Counted from the first letter of the stretch, positions 53,356 to 62,426 are shown. The stretch: 64,000 nucleotides of DNA from Leifsonia sp. Leaf264 (GCF_001422325.1 NZ_LMMR01000010.1:1-64000); one strand, 5' to 3'. Numbers and translations are program-made. The notes: generated by a model from the letters alone, not told the origin.

Positions 53356-54908
53356 ACGGAGCAGCCACCACCGCATCCGTTCCCCGCCCAGACGCCCACA
53401 GCAGCAGGGGAGAGCTCCGCCAACTGATAGCGGCGACGCTCATGCCGGGCTTCGTGGGCACCGACCTGCCCGAATGGCTCGCCGACAGGCTGCGCAACGG
53501 GCTCGGCGGCGTCTGCATCTTCGGGATGAACATCGTGTCGCGGGCGCAGCTGCGTTCGCTGACGGATGCAGTCCGCGCGGCGAACCCGCTGGCCGTCATC
53601 GCGATCGACGAGGAGGGTGGCGACGTCACCCGGCTCTACTACGACCAGGGATCGCCCTACCCCGGTCCCGCCGTCCTGGGGCGCCTCGACGACCTGGAGC
53701 TCACCGAGCGGGTGGGTCGCACAGTGGCCGAGGAGCTCACGGCCGTCGGGTGCACGCTGAACTTCGCTCCGGACGCCGACGTGAACTCCAACCCCGACAA
53801 CCCGGTGATCGGCGTGCGCAGCTTCGGCAGCGACCCCGCTGCCGTCGCCCGCCACGTCGGGGCCTGGGTTCGCGGACACGAGGGCGCCGGCATCGCCGTG
53901 AGCGCCAAGCACTTCCCGGGGCACGGCGACACGGCCCAGGACTCGCACCTCGCACTCCCGGTCATCGACGCCGACCTCGAGACCCTGCGGTCGCGCGAGC
54001 TGGTTCCGTTCCGTGCCGCGATCGAGGCCGGTGCGCGCACCATCATGACCTCGCACATCCTCATCCCGCAGGTCGACCCCGACTTCCCCGCCACGCACTC
54101 GCGCCGCATCCTGCAGGGGCTGCTGCGCGACGAGCTCGGATTCGAGGGCGTGATCGTGAGCGATGCCCTCGACATGAAGGGCGCCAGCGGCATCCACGGC
54201 ATCCCGGAGGCCGCCGTGCGCGCTCTCGGCGCCGGCTGCGACCTGCTCTGCATCGGCACCGAGAACACCGATGCCGAGCTGGGCGAGATCGAGGACCGGG
54301 TGCTCGACGCCGTCGCCGCAGGCCGTCTGCCGATCGAGCGTGTGCTCGAGGCCGCCCTCAGCGTGCGCGAGCTCGGCCGGGCGACGAACTCGGCACTGGC
54401 GGAAGCCGGCCTCGTGCCCGGGGCCGACTCGGACGCCGCGACAGCCGCCGAACCCGACTTCGATGATGCCGAGGTGCAGCGCGCCTTCGACGTGTCACCG
54501 CACGCCCGGGCCTGGCTCGACGCCGGGATCCGGCCGAACATGGTGGTGCGGATCGACACCGTCGCGAACATCGCCGTCGGTGTCGCCCCGTGGGGACCGT
54601 TCGCGGAACTCGACCGGCATCCGTTGCCCGTGCACTCGCCGTGGAGCACGCCGCACCCGCTGGCGGAGGGGAGCGCATCGCTTCCGGAGACGCCGGGCCC
54701 GGTGATCGTGGTGGGCAAGGACATCCACCGGTACGCTTTCGCACGCGAGGCCATCGACGGGCTGCGCGCGAACGGGGGAGGCGTGCTCGTGGTCGACCTG
54801 GGCTGGCCGAGCGACGATCGCGCCTACGCCGACATCGCGACCTTCGGCGCATCGCGCCTGCTCGGGCGCAGCGTCCTCCGTCTGCTCGAGGGGGCTGGCG
54901 GCGCATGA
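53352..54908 (+). CDS. GH3 beta-N-acetylglucosaminidase (NagZ-like), cytoplasmic
   Basis: A 518-residue glycoside hydrolase family 3 protein. The N-terminal barrel (~20-330) has IDEEGGDVTRL, the NagZ-type loop KHFPGHGDTAQDSH at 186-199 (whose Asp-His pair serves as acid/base) and nucleophile Asp271 in IVSDALDMKG. A C-terminal sandwich domain (~370-518) follows. There is no signal peptide, so it should cleave imported GlcNAc-beta-linked disaccharides inside the cell. ATG 53352 overlaps the permease stop. It could act on chitobiose or on GlcNAc-MurNAc. Confidence 0.9.
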   Translation: MNGAATTASVPRPDAHSSRGELRQLIAATLMPGFVGTDLPEWLADRLRNGLGGVCIFGMNIVSRAQLRSLTDAVRAANPLAVIAIDEEGGDVTRLYYDQGSPYPGPAVLGRLDDLELTERVGRTVAEELTAVGCTLNFAPDADVNSNPDNPVIGVRSFGSDPAAVARHVGAWVRGHEGAGIAVSAKHFPGHGDTAQDSHLALPVIDADLETLRSRELVPFRAAIEAGARTIMTSHILIPQVDPDFPATHSRRILQGLLRDELGFEGVIVSDALDMKGASGIHGIPEAAVRALGAGCDLLCIGTENTDAELGEIEDRVLDAVAAGRLPIERVLEAALSVRELGRATNSALAEAGLVPGADSDAATAAEPDFDDAEVQRAFDVSPHARAWLDAGIRPNMVVRIDTVANIAVGVAPWGPFAELDRHPLPVHSPWSTPHPLAEGSASLPETPGPVIVVGKDIHRYAFAREAIDGLRANGGGVLVVDLGWPSDDRAYADIATFGASRLLGRSVLRLLEGAGGA

Positions 54909-55825
54909 GACTCGGAATCGACATCGGCGGCACCAAGACCGCCGCCGTCGCCATGGACTCCGACGGGCACCTCAGCGAACCCGTGCGGATGCCGACAGGC
55001 TGGGGCGGCCCGGCCGTCATCGAGACCGCGGTCGACGCCGTTCGCCAGGTCGCCGCCCTGTCGGGCGTCAGCGTCGGCAACCTGCGTTCGATCGGAATCG
55101 GGATCCCCGGAGCCGTCGACTCGGCGACGGGACGGGTGCGTCACGCCGTGAACCTGGGCGTCGAGGACCTCGGCCTCGGCGAGGCGCTGATCGAGCGTCT
55201 CGGCGTCAGCGTCAGCGTCGAGAACGACGTGAAGGCCGCGGCCATGGGCGCGCAGCACCTGCTGACCGAGACCGGAGCGGCCAATGGCTTCGACTCGATG
55301 GCCTACCTCAACCTCGGTACGGGCCTCGCCGCCGGCATCGTGCAGCACGGCGTGCTGCTGCGTGGCGGCCGGGGCATCGCGGGCGAGATCGGGCACATCC
55401 CGATCGACCCGGCCGGAGCCGTCTGCACCTGCGGTCAGCGCGGCTGCGTCGAGACCGTGGCCTCGGGTTCCGCCATTGCGCGGATGTGGCCGTCGGACGA
55501 TGCCCTGCCCGCCCGCGGGCTGTTCCGGGATGCTGCATCCGGAGACCCCGATGCCATCGTCGTGCAGGAGCGCTTCTTCGAGGGCGTCTCGGCGGCAGTG
55601 CGCATCCTGGTGCTGTCGACAGACGTCGACGCCGTCGTCATCGGCGGCGGCCTGAGTGCTCTCGGAGCACCCCTCATCGATGGGGTGCGGGCCGCGCTCG
55701 ACCGCGCTGCCGCATCCTCTCGTTTCCTCGCGTCGCTCGACCTCGCCGAGCGCGTGCACATCATCCCACTCGGATTCCCGGCCGCCGCAGTCGGTGCGGC
55801 CCTCACAGGAGTAACCCATGGCTGA
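54905..55825 (+). CDS. ROK family sugar kinase (N-acetylglucosamine kinase-like)
   Basis: A 306-residue ROK kinase. The ATP-binding DIGGTK is at 5-10, the sugar-binding VENDVKAAAMG in the middle, then GRGIAGEIGHIPI and the zinc motif CTCGQRGCVE. No DNA-binding domain is present. Its position between the GH3 gene and nagB suggests it phosphorylates GlcNAc released by the hydrolase to GlcNAc-6-P. Glucose kinase activity cannot be excluded. ATGA overlap with the GH3 gene. Confidence 0.88.
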   Translation: MRLGIDIGGTKTAAVAMDSDGHLSEPVRMPTGWGGPAVIETAVDAVRQVAALSGVSVGNLRSIGIGIPGAVDSATGRVRHAVNLGVEDLGLGEALIERLGVSVSVENDVKAAAMGAQHLLTETGAANGFDSMAYLNLGTGLAAGIVQHGVLLRGGRGIAGEIGHIPIDPAGAVCTCGQRGCVETVASGSAIARMWPSDDALPARGLFRDAASGDPDAIVVQERFFEGVSAAVRILVLSTDVDAVVIGGGLSALGAPLIDGVRAALDRAAASSRFLASLDLAERVHIIPLGFPAAAVGAALTGVTHG

Positions 55826-56603
55826 AGTCGTCATAGTCCCGGATGCCGAAGCGGCGGGTTCCGTCGTCGCCGATGCCATCATCGCCCTCATCGGCCGTCG
55901 TCCCGACGCCGTTCTCGGGCTCGCGACGGGCTCGACCCCGCTCAGCACGTACCGGGCGCTCGCGACCCGCATCCACGCCGAGCAGATCGACGTGAGCGCC
56001 GTACGCGGCTTCGCTCTCGACGAGTACATCGGGCTGCCGGTGGGGCATCCCGAGAGCTATCACTCCGTGATCCACCGCGAGGTCGTGGAACCGCTCGGGC
56101 TCGACCCCGCGCGCATCGAGGTGCCGAACGGCGATCCGAGCGGCATCCTGACCTCGGGTGACGAGTACGAGACGGCGATCATCGCAGCCGGCGGTGTCGA
56201 CCTGCAGATCCTCGGCATCGGCACGACGGGTCACATCGGATTCAACGAGCCGGGCTCGTCGCTCGCGTCGACCACGCGCTGGAAGACCCTCACCGAGCAG
56301 ACCCGTCGCGACAACGCCCGCTTCTTCGACTCCATCGACCAGGTGCCGACGCACTGCATCACGCAGGGTCTCGGCACCATCATGCGGGCGCGCCACCTGG
56401 TGCTGCTGGCGTTCGGAGAAGGCAAGGCCGCGGCTGTCGCCGATGCCCTGGAGGGCCCGGTGACGGCCAGCCATCCCGGATCGGCCGTGCAGCTGCATCC
56501 TCACGTGACCGTCGTCATCGACGAGGCTGCGGCGTCGAAGCTCGGCAATGCCGACTACTACAGGCACGCGTGGGCCCAGCGGCCGGAGGGCGTACCGCTG
56601 TAG
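55818..56603 (+). CDS. nagB: glucosamine-6-phosphate deaminase
   Basis: A 261-residue enzyme converting glucosamine-6-P to fructose-6-P and ammonia. Visible are LGLATGSTPLSTY (34-46), catalytic Asp68 in ALDEYIGL and GIGTTGHIGFNEPGS (133-147), followed by the THCITQGLGTIM segment. It overlaps the kinase gene by eight bases and ends the amino-sugar operon. The 93-base gap to convergent nagA holds no clear terminator. Confidence 0.95.
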   Translation: MAEVVIVPDAEAAGSVVADAIIALIGRRPDAVLGLATGSTPLSTYRALATRIHAEQIDVSAVRGFALDEYIGLPVGHPESYHSVIHREVVEPLGLDPARIEVPNGDPSGILTSGDEYETAIIAAGGVDLQILGIGTTGHIGFNEPGSSLASTTRWKTLTEQTRRDNARFFDSIDQVPTHCITQGLGTIMRARHLVLLAFGEGKAAAVADALEGPVTASHPGSAVQLHPHVTVVIDEAAASKLGNADYYRHAWAQRPEGVPL

Positions 56604-56696
56604 GGCGCGGCCGGTGCGGCGCGGCGGGAAGTGCCCGTTCTCTGCGTGGGCTTCGGCCTCGGCCTGAGTTCGGGCCTCAGCGAGCGGGTGCGGCGG

Positions 56697-57848
56697 CTAG
56701 AGCGCCGCGCCGTTCGCCCAGACCCGATCGACGGCGAAGGCCGCATCGAGCAGCACGGCGTCTGCAGCGTAGCCCTCGGCCAGCAGGCCGAGGTCGGCGT
56801 CGCGTCCGAGCACGCGCGCCGGAGTGAGCGTGAGCGCCGTGACGGCGACGACGGGGTCGAGGCCGACGAGTTCGACGGCGTTCTTCAGCGCGACGTCCAG
56901 GGTGAGCGTCGATCCGGCGATCGATCCGCCGTCGGTGAGCCTCGCCACGCCGTGGGTCACGGTCACGTCGAGTGAGCCCAGCTCGTAGTGGCCGTCGGCC
57001 GACCCGGCAGCGGCCATCGCGTCGCTGATCAAGGCGATGCGCCCCGGTGCGGCGGTGAAGGCCAACGCCGCCACCTCGGGGCGCACGTGCACGCCGTCGA
57101 GGATGAGCTCCAACGTCACGCGCTCGTCGCCGAAGGCCGCGACGAGAGGACCCGGCCGACGGTGGTGGATGCCGGGCAGTGCGTTGAAGGCGTGCGTCAC
57201 GAGGGTCGCCCCGCGGTCGAAAGCGACCTGCGCCTGCTCGAACGTGGCAGCCGAGTGGCCGATGGCCACGACGACTCCGGCATCGACGAAGGCCTCGACG
57301 GCGTCGAGCCCTCCCGGCAGCTCGGGGGCGATGGTGACCTGGCGCAGGGTTCCGCGGGCGGCGGCGAGCAGCTCGGCGATGGTTGCGGCATCCGCCTCGA
57401 TCAGCAGCTCGGGGTTGTGCGCGCCGCGGTGGGAGTCGGCGAGGAACGGCCCCTCCAGATGCGATCCGAGCACGAGCGGGTCGGACTCCGCGAGGTCGGC
57501 GATCACGGCGAGGCTGGTCGCCAGGGCGTCGACGGGGTTGGTCACGAGGCTGAGGACAGAGCGGGTCGTTCCGTGCGCCCGGTGCACGGCGAGAGCCGTG
57601 CGGATGTCGTCGGCGGTGTGGTCGAAGTCGGCTCCGCCTCCGCCGTGGCCGTGCAGGTCGATGAAGCCCGGCGTGAGCCAGCGGCCGGCGGCATCGGTGA
57701 CGGCGGCCGCGGGGTCTGCGGCGGCGACGACGCGCCATCCGTCACCCGTGCCCGTTGCCGTGATGCGATCGGCGGATGCCGCGAGCCAGAAGTCGTCGAC
57801 GGATCCGTCCGCGTCGAGCTTGCGGGCGCCGTGAACGATGATGCTCAC
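56697..57848 (-). CDS. nagA: N-acetylglucosamine-6-phosphate deacetylase
   Basis: A 383-residue amidohydrolase that deacetylates GlcNAc-6-P to feed nagB. LTPGFIDLHGHGGGG (His66, His68) opens the barrel. GSHLEGPFL supplies the metal-binding Glu, IGHSAAT and VTHAFNAL the metal His residues, and LISDAMAAAG the catalytic Asp. The start is GTG at 57848, overlapping the upstream YrdB-family stop (GTGA). It is convergent to nagB rather than part of that operon. Confidence 0.95.
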   Translation of the reverse strand: MSIIVHGARKLDADGSVDDFWLAASADRITATGTGDGWRVVAAADPAAAVTDAAGRWLTPGFIDLHGHGGGGADFDHTADDIRTALAVHRAHGTTRSVLSLVTNPVDALATSLAVIADLAESDPLVLGSHLEGPFLADSHRGAHNPELLIEADAATIAELLAAARGTLRQVTIAPELPGGLDAVEAFVDAGVVVAIGHSAATFEQAQVAFDRGATLVTHAFNALPGIHHRRPGPLVAAFGDERVTLELILDGVHVRPEVAALAFTAAPGRIALISDAMAAAGSADGHYELGSLDVTVTHGVARLTDGGSIAGSTLTLDVALKNAVELVGLDPVVAVTALTLTPARVLGRDADLGLLAEGYAADAVLLDAAFAVDRVWANGAAL

Positions 57849-58204
57849 GCGAACTCCTTGCGGCCGCTGATGACGCCCGAGATCGTGGCGACGATGGCGA
57901 AGACAGCAGCCACGACGGGCTGGCCGAGGTCCCACCAGGCCAGGGCGGCCGCACCCATCACCAGGATCTCGACGATGGCCTTGCCGAAGGCGTCGATGTG
58001 GAAGACGGCCTTGGGGGAGCGGAACAGTCCCCAGAGCAGGATGGCGATGAGCGGTGCCCCGATGCCGATGACAGCGCCGGGCCACGGCAGCGGCCAGGCC
58101 GTGAAGCCCCAGATGCCGAGGGTGACGACGGCGAAGATCTCGAGCAGGAAACGGAGGATGTCGTTCGGGCTCACCCTGTACTGTTCTGGCGCTGCGTCAT
58201 TCAC
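57845..58204 (-). CDS. YrdB family (DUF2568) membrane protein
   Basis: A 119-residue protein with about four hydrophobic helices (~15-35, 40-60, 72-90, 95-113) and the family-like FRSPKAVFH loop. Its function is unknown. It shares a message with nagA through a GTGA overlap. The start is GTG at 58204. A TAAACT box six bases upstream implies a leaderless transcript for the pair. Confidence 0.8.
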   Translation of the reverse strand: MNDAAPEQYRVSPNDILRFLLEIFAVVTLGIWGFTAWPLPWPGAVIGIGAPLIAILLWGLFRSPKAVFHIDAFGKAIVEILVMGAAALAWWDLGQPVVAAVFAIVATISGVISGRKEFA

Positions 58205-58210
58205 TCGTCG

Positions 58211-58216
58211 AGTTTA
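58211..58216 (-). promoter_or_regulatory. -10 box TAAACT, leaderless promoter of the YrdB/nagA operon
   Basis: On the minus strand TAAACT ends six bases before the GTG at 58204. Confidence 0.45.
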
Positions 58217-58344
58217 CCGTCACGGCCGGTAGCGGGTCGGAACGGCAGCGACCGTGGGGGCCGAGCTGCGCGCCCCCCTCGGCTTCGGCGGCGACGTCGT
58301 CGCTGCCTCTGCCAGCGGGGTTCGGTGGCGGCGGAGGCGGCGCG

Positions 58345-59226
58345 TCAGCGGAAGATGATCGTGCGGGCGCCGTCGCGCAGCACGCGACGCTCGGCGAACC
58401 ACTTCACGGCCTGGCTGAGCGTGCGGCTCTCCTCGTCCTGGCCGATGGCGACGAGCTCCGCCGGGGACCGGGAGTGATCCACGCGGACGACGTTCTGCTC
58501 GATGATCGGTCCCTCGTCGAGGTCGCTGGTCACGAAGTGCGCCGTCGCTCCGATGAGCTTCACGCCCCTGGCGTGCGCCTGCTTGTAGGGATTCGCACCC
58601 TTGAAGCCGGGCAGGAAGGAATGGTGGATGTTGATGGCCATCCCCTCGAGCCGCTCGCACAGCTCGGGCGTGAGGATCTGCATGTAGCGCGCCAGCACGA
58701 CGAGTTCGATGTCGTGCTCGTCGACGGCCTGCAGCACCCGGTCCTCGAAGGCCGCCTTGGCTGCGGCATCCGTCACCGGAAGCGACTCGAACGGAACGTC
58801 GTAGAACCCGGCCAGGTCGCGCAGCGTGGAGTGGTTGGAGAGCACCAGCGGAATGTGAACCGGCAGCTGGCCGGCGCGCTGGCGGAAGAGCAGGTCGTTG
58901 ACGCAGTGCGCCGCCGTGGAGGCGAGCACGAGGGTGCGCAGCGGTCGCCCGACGGTGTCGATGTGCGCCGCCATGCCGTAGCGCTCGATGACGGGCGCGA
59001 GGGCGGCCTCGAACTCGGCGCGGTCGGCGAGGGACTCCACCTGCAGGCGGATGAAGAAGCGCCCGGTGTCGGCGCTGGAGAACTGCTGGCTCTCGGTGAT
59101 GTTGCCGCGCGCCGAGACTATTGCCCCGCTCACGGCGTGCACGATGCCCGGCTGGTCGGGGCAGCTGACCGTGATGACCCAGTGGTGGTGCGTTGACGGA
59201 TGCGGCTCGGCGGCGTCGAAGTCCAT
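58345..59226 (-). CDS. purU: formyltetrahydrofolate deformylase
   Basis: A 293-residue enzyme hydrolysing 10-formyl-THF to THF and formate. An N-terminal ACT domain (~12-95, ITVSCPDQPGIVHAVSG) is joined to a formyltransferase-like domain. That domain has VLSNHSTLRDLA, ARYMQILTPELCERL, the catalytic INIHHSFLPGFKGANPY, and an Asp in SDLDEGPIIEQ. It is monocistronic, with a leaderless promoter. Confidence 0.95.
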   Translation of the reverse strand: MDFDAAEPHPSTHHHWVITVSCPDQPGIVHAVSGAIVSARGNITESQQFSSADTGRFFIRLQVESLADRAEFEAALAPVIERYGMAAHIDTVGRPLRTLVLASTAAHCVNDLLFRQRAGQLPVHIPLVLSNHSTLRDLAGFYDVPFESLPVTDAAAKAAFEDRVLQAVDEHDIELVVLARYMQILTPELCERLEGMAINIHHSFLPGFKGANPYKQAHARGVKLIGATAHFVTSDLDEGPIIEQNVVRVDHSRSPAELVAIGQDEESRTLSQAVKWFAERRVLRDGARTIIFR

Positions 59227-59232
59227 CCGCTC

Positions 59233-59238
59233 AGGCTA
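59233..59238 (-). promoter_or_regulatory. -10 box TAGCCT, leaderless purU promoter
   Basis: On the minus strand TAGCCT ends six bases before the ATG at 59226. Confidence 0.45.
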
Positions 59239-59258
59239 TCCCGTGGCACCCGCTCGGC

Positions 59259-59317
59259 TAGACTCGACGACGGTCGGTGTGATCAACCCGGCCCTGGGCG
59301 CGCACAACAGCGCGTAG
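59259..59317 (+). promoter_or_regulatory. MFS gene promoter with 12-codon upstream ORF
   Basis: TAGACT at 59259-59264 is a likely -10 box. A GTG at 59279 opens a 12-residue ORF (MINPALGAHNSA) ending at TAG 59315-59317, still 54 bases before the MFS start. It could be a leader peptide. The evidence is only position and the short ORF itself. Confidence 0.35.
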
Positions 59318-59371
59318 TCGACCCGCAGTGCTCGCCGTGCGAGCCGCGGGGAACGCCTGTCGGAGACTGCC

Positions 59372-60619
59372 ATGTCCACGACCGATTCCGCTGCTCGCAG
59401 CAGCACCCCGACATTCCCCTGGCTCGGACTCATCGTCCTCGCCGTCGCCGTGTTCCTCTCGGTGACGGGGGAGATGCTGCCGACGGGCCTGCTGCCCGAC
59501 ATGAGCAGCGACCTCGGCGTCTCGGAGCCGCTCGTCGGACTGCTCGTCACGGTGTTCGCTTTCACCGTCGTGCTCACCAGTGCTCCCCTCACCGGGCTCA
59601 CCCGGCGACTGCCTCGGCACGCCCTCCTCGTCGCCGCCATCGTGGTGCTCGGGCTGGCGAACGTGCTCACGGCCCTCGCTCCGAACTACGGCTTCGTGGT
59701 GGCATCGCGCGTCGTCGGCGGCATGGCCCACGGCCTGTTCTGGGCCATCGTCGGCGCCTACGCCGGCCACCTGGTGCCGAAGGAGCAGATCGGGCGCGCC
59801 GTCTCGATCGCGCTCGGCGGCGGCACCCTGGCCTTCGTGTTCGGCGTGCCGCTCGGAACGGCCCTCGGCCACGCTGTCGGCTGGCGGCTCGCCTTCGGCA
59901 TCGTCGCCGGGCTCACCCTGCTGAGCGCCGTGCTGGTGTGGCGGTTCCTGCCCGTCGTGCACCGCGTCGAACCCGGCGCGAACACGGCTGCGATCCCGGC
60001 CATCCGCGATCGCGCGGTGATGGCCGTCGCCATCGTCTGCACCGTCACGGCGATCACGATGATCGGCCACTACGTGCTCTACACCTACATCGCCCCGTAC
60101 TTCATCGAGGTCGTGGGCACGGATGCCGCCGCCATCAGCCCGCTGCTCTTCGTCGCCGGCGTCTCGGGACTCATCGGACTGGTGGTCGCCGGGGCCGTGT
60201 TCGGCAGGCACCCGACCAGGGGCCTGCTCATCGCCCTCGGGGTCGTCGCGGTGTCGGTGTCGGCGCTCGGCGCCTTCGCCGGCAGCTGGATCCCGGCCCT
60301 CGTCGCCTTCATCGTGTGGAGCCTGGCGTTCGGCATGCTGCCGCCGCTGCTGCAGACGCGACTGCTGCATGCTGCATCCGCCCGCATCCGCGATGCCGCC
60401 AGCGCGTTCTACACGACGGCGTTCAACGTCGGCATCGGCGGGGGAGCGCTGCTCGGCGCCGTGCTCTACGACACCCTCGGCCTGGCGGCGCTGCCCTGGG
60501 TGTACGCCGGCATCGTGCTCGTCGCCTTCGTCGTCGTCGCCGTCACGTCCGGACGGCACCGCCCCATGGGGACCGACGCCCGCGAACCGCACGGGCCTCA
60601 GGCGACGATCACCTCGTAG
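59372..60619 (+). CDS. MFS transporter (sugar/drug efflux type)
   Basis: A 415-residue major-facilitator protein with 12 helices. The early LVGLLVTVFAFTVVLTSAPLTGLTRR region carries the motif A-type loop, and the ASRVVGGMAHGLFWAIVGAYAG helix resembles the AraJ/SotB/CmlA efflux group. Export of sugars or chloramphenicol-like drugs is typical, but the substrate here is unknown. Its 3' end overlaps the convergent DeoR gene by 22 bases. ATG 59372 has no good ribosome site nearby. Confidence 0.88.
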   Translation: MSTTDSAARSSTPTFPWLGLIVLAVAVFLSVTGEMLPTGLLPDMSSDLGVSEPLVGLLVTVFAFTVVLTSAPLTGLTRRLPRHALLVAAIVVLGLANVLTALAPNYGFVVASRVVGGMAHGLFWAIVGAYAGHLVPKEQIGRAVSIALGGGTLAFVFGVPLGTALGHAVGWRLAFGIVAGLTLLSAVLVWRFLPVVHRVEPGANTAAIPAIRDRAVMAVAIVCTVTAITMIGHYVLYTYIAPYFIEVVGTDAAAISPLLFVAGVSGLIGLVVAGAVFGRHPTRGLLIALGVVAVSVSALGAFAGSWIPALVAFIVWSLAFGMLPPLLQTRLLHAASARIRDAASAFYTTAFNVGIGGGALLGAVLYDTLGLAALPWVYAGIVLVAFVVVAVTSGRHRPMGTDAREPHGPQATITS

Positions 60620-61383
60620 CCGTTGTCGATCAGCTCCTCGCGCTGCCTGTCGGTGATGCCGCTGTCGGTGATGATGGTGCCGAACCTGGCGGCCGTGCCC
60701 ATCGTGGCGAAGGCCTTCTTGCCGATCTTGCTCGAGTCGGCCACCACGACGGCCCGGGCGGCCCGGGTCGCCATCAGTGTGTTGACGTCGGCCTCGCGTT
60801 CGTCGTGGGTCATCGGTCCGAGCGACGGATGGATGGCGTTGACGCCGATGAAGGCGATGTCGAGCGATACCGACTCCAGCACGAGGTCGGAGTAGCCCCC
60901 GACGAGTTCGTAGGAGCGCGCGTGCAGCACGCCGCCGGTCACGACGATCTTGATCTGCGGGCGCATCGCCAGCTGAACCGCGATGTTGATGGCGTTGGTG
61001 ACCACGGTGAGGCTCGCGTGCGGGCCGGGTTCGGCCAGGTCGGCACGGGCGCCGAGGGCGTTGGCGATGGCCGTCGCCGTGGTGCCGCCGCAGAGCCCGA
61101 TCACGGACCCCTTCGGCACGATGGCGCTCGCCGCGGCAGCGATGCGCTGCTTCTGCTCTGCGCTCTGCTGGTGCTTGTAGCGCAACGGCAGGTCGTAGGC
61201 GACGGTGTGGCCGACGGCCCCTCCCCGGGTGCGGGTGAGCAGCTGGTTCTCGGCCAGGGTGTCGAGATCTCGTCGAGCCGTCGCCGGCGAGACGCCGAGG
61301 GTCGACACGATGTCGTCGACGTCGACGTGACCGCTCTGCGCCAGCAGGTCGAGCACGGCGGTCAGACGTTCGGCGCGGTTCAC
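60598..61383 (-). CDS. DeoR/GlpR family transcriptional regulator
   Basis: A 261-residue repressor. The DeoR helix-turn-helix is at ~5-55 (RLTAVLDLLAQSGHVDVDDI, VSPATARRDLDTL). The sugar-phosphate-sensing DeoRC domain is at ~75-235 (GLCGGTTATAIAN, TGGVLHARSYELVG). The start is GTG at 61383, overlapping the preceding ROK kinase stop by four bases. It probably controls the adjacent carbohydrate genes in response to a phosphorylated sugar. Confidence 0.92.
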   Translation of the reverse strand: MNRAERLTAVLDLLAQSGHVDVDDIVSTLGVSPATARRDLDTLAENQLLTRTRGGAVGHTVAYDLPLRYKHQQSAEQKQRIAAAASAIVPKGSVIGLCGGTTATAIANALGARADLAEPGPHASLTVVTNAINIAVQLAMRPQIKIVVTGGVLHARSYELVGGYSDLVLESVSLDIAFIGVNAIHPSLGPMTHDEREADVNTLMATRAARAVVVADSSKIGKKAFATMGTAARFGTIITDSGITDRQREELIDNGYEVIVA

Positions 61384-62426
61384 GACTGCCCCCCGACCGC
61401 TCCGGATGCTGACCCCGATGCTGCAGCCCCTGCGGATGTTGCCTGATGACGGGCGATCGGGCGAGCGGATGCCGCTTGCGGGTCGACCAGGTCGCGGGCG
61501 CGCAGCGCGGCGCCGAGCAGCCCGGCATCCCCGCCGATCTGGGCCGGAAGCAGCAGGGGGCGTCGATGGAAGGTGAGCAGGGCGTCGAGGCGTTCGGCCA
61601 GCGGGGCGAAGAGGGCGTCGCCCGCCTGCGCGAGCCCGCCGCCGACGACGATGGCCTCGGGTGCCAGTAGGGCGACCACCTGGGCGAGTCCGAGGGCCAG
61701 ACCGTCGACGGCCTCGTCCCACACGGCCGCGGCGTGGGCGTCACCGGCGCGGGCGCGCTCGAGCACTGCGCGAGCGCCGTCGACCTGCTCCCCGCTGCGC
61801 TCGGCGTAGCGACGCACGATCGCACCGGCGGATGCGACGGCCTCCAAGTGTCCGCGACCTCCGCAGGGGCACGGTGGACCGCCCGGGAGGATGATCGAAT
61901 GGCCGATCTCGCCGGCGTAGCCGCCGGCGACCTGCACCTGTCCGTCGACGAAGAAGGCGCCGGCTATGCCGGTTCCGACCACGAGCACGGCGACGTCACG
62001 GTGACCGCGCGCCGCTCCGAGCCTGAACTCGGCCTCGCCGGCTCCGCGCACGTCATGGCTGAAGGCGACGGGGAGTCCCAGCATCCGTTCCGCATCATCG
62101 CGGAAGGGCACGTCGCGCCACCCGAGGTTGGTGGCGAGGACGCCGACGCCGGCGTCGTCGTCGACGAGGCCCGGCACCAGCAGGCCGGCGGCAACGGGCG
62201 TGATGCCGGGGAAGTCGAGGGCGTAGGACGCGGCGATCTCGCCGACATGGCGGAGCAGGGCGCCGGCCGGATCGTCGCCGTCCCGCGGGGTCGGGGTGCG
62301 ACGCAGGCCGTGCACCAGACCCGTCGCGTCGATGATCGCCGACTTGGTGTCGGATCCGCCGACGTCGAACGCCAGGACGGCGGCGCCGCCGCCCAAGGCG
62401 GCCGGGGCTGTCAGCGCTTCGTGCAT
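61380..62426 (-). CDS. ROK family sugar kinase
   Basis: A 348-residue kinase with no DNA-binding domain. FDVGGSDTKSAI (~15-26) is the phosphate loop, SHDVRGAGEAE the sugar-binding region, and AGGYAGEIGHSII precedes the zinc site. That site reads CPCGGRGHLE, with His where the last Cys is usual. The ATG at 62426 was chosen because ggagg stands six bases before it. The tail after ~325 is Ala/Ser-rich. It diverges from the sugar-binding-protein gene at 62786, so it probably phosphorylates that system's sugar. Confidence 0.85.
   Translation of the reverse strand: MHEALTAPAALGGGAAVLAFDVGGSDTKSAIIDATGLVHGLRRTPTPRDGDDPAGALLRHVGEIAASYALDFPGITPVAAGLLVPGLVDDDAGVGVLATNLGWRDVPFRDDAERMLGLPVAFSHDVRGAGEAEFRLGAARGHRDVAVLVVGTGIAGAFFVDGQVQVAGGYAGEIGHSIILPGGPPCPCGGRGHLEAVASAGAIVRRYAERSGEQVDGARAVLERARAGDAHAAAVWDEAVDGLALGLAQVVALLAPEAIVVGGGLAQAGDALFAPLAERLDALLTFHRRPLLLPAQIGGDAGLLGAALRARDLVDPQAASARPIARHQATSAGAAASGSASGAVGGQS

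Noticed and set aside
56604-56696. Terminator between convergent nagB and nagA
   Set aside because: Only short, imperfect GC-rich pairings are present and no T-run; not enough to call.
58205-58344. Small gene between the YrdB-family gene and purU
   Set aside because: No ORF with a plausible start and ribosome site; the stretch is GC-rich with weak pairing only.
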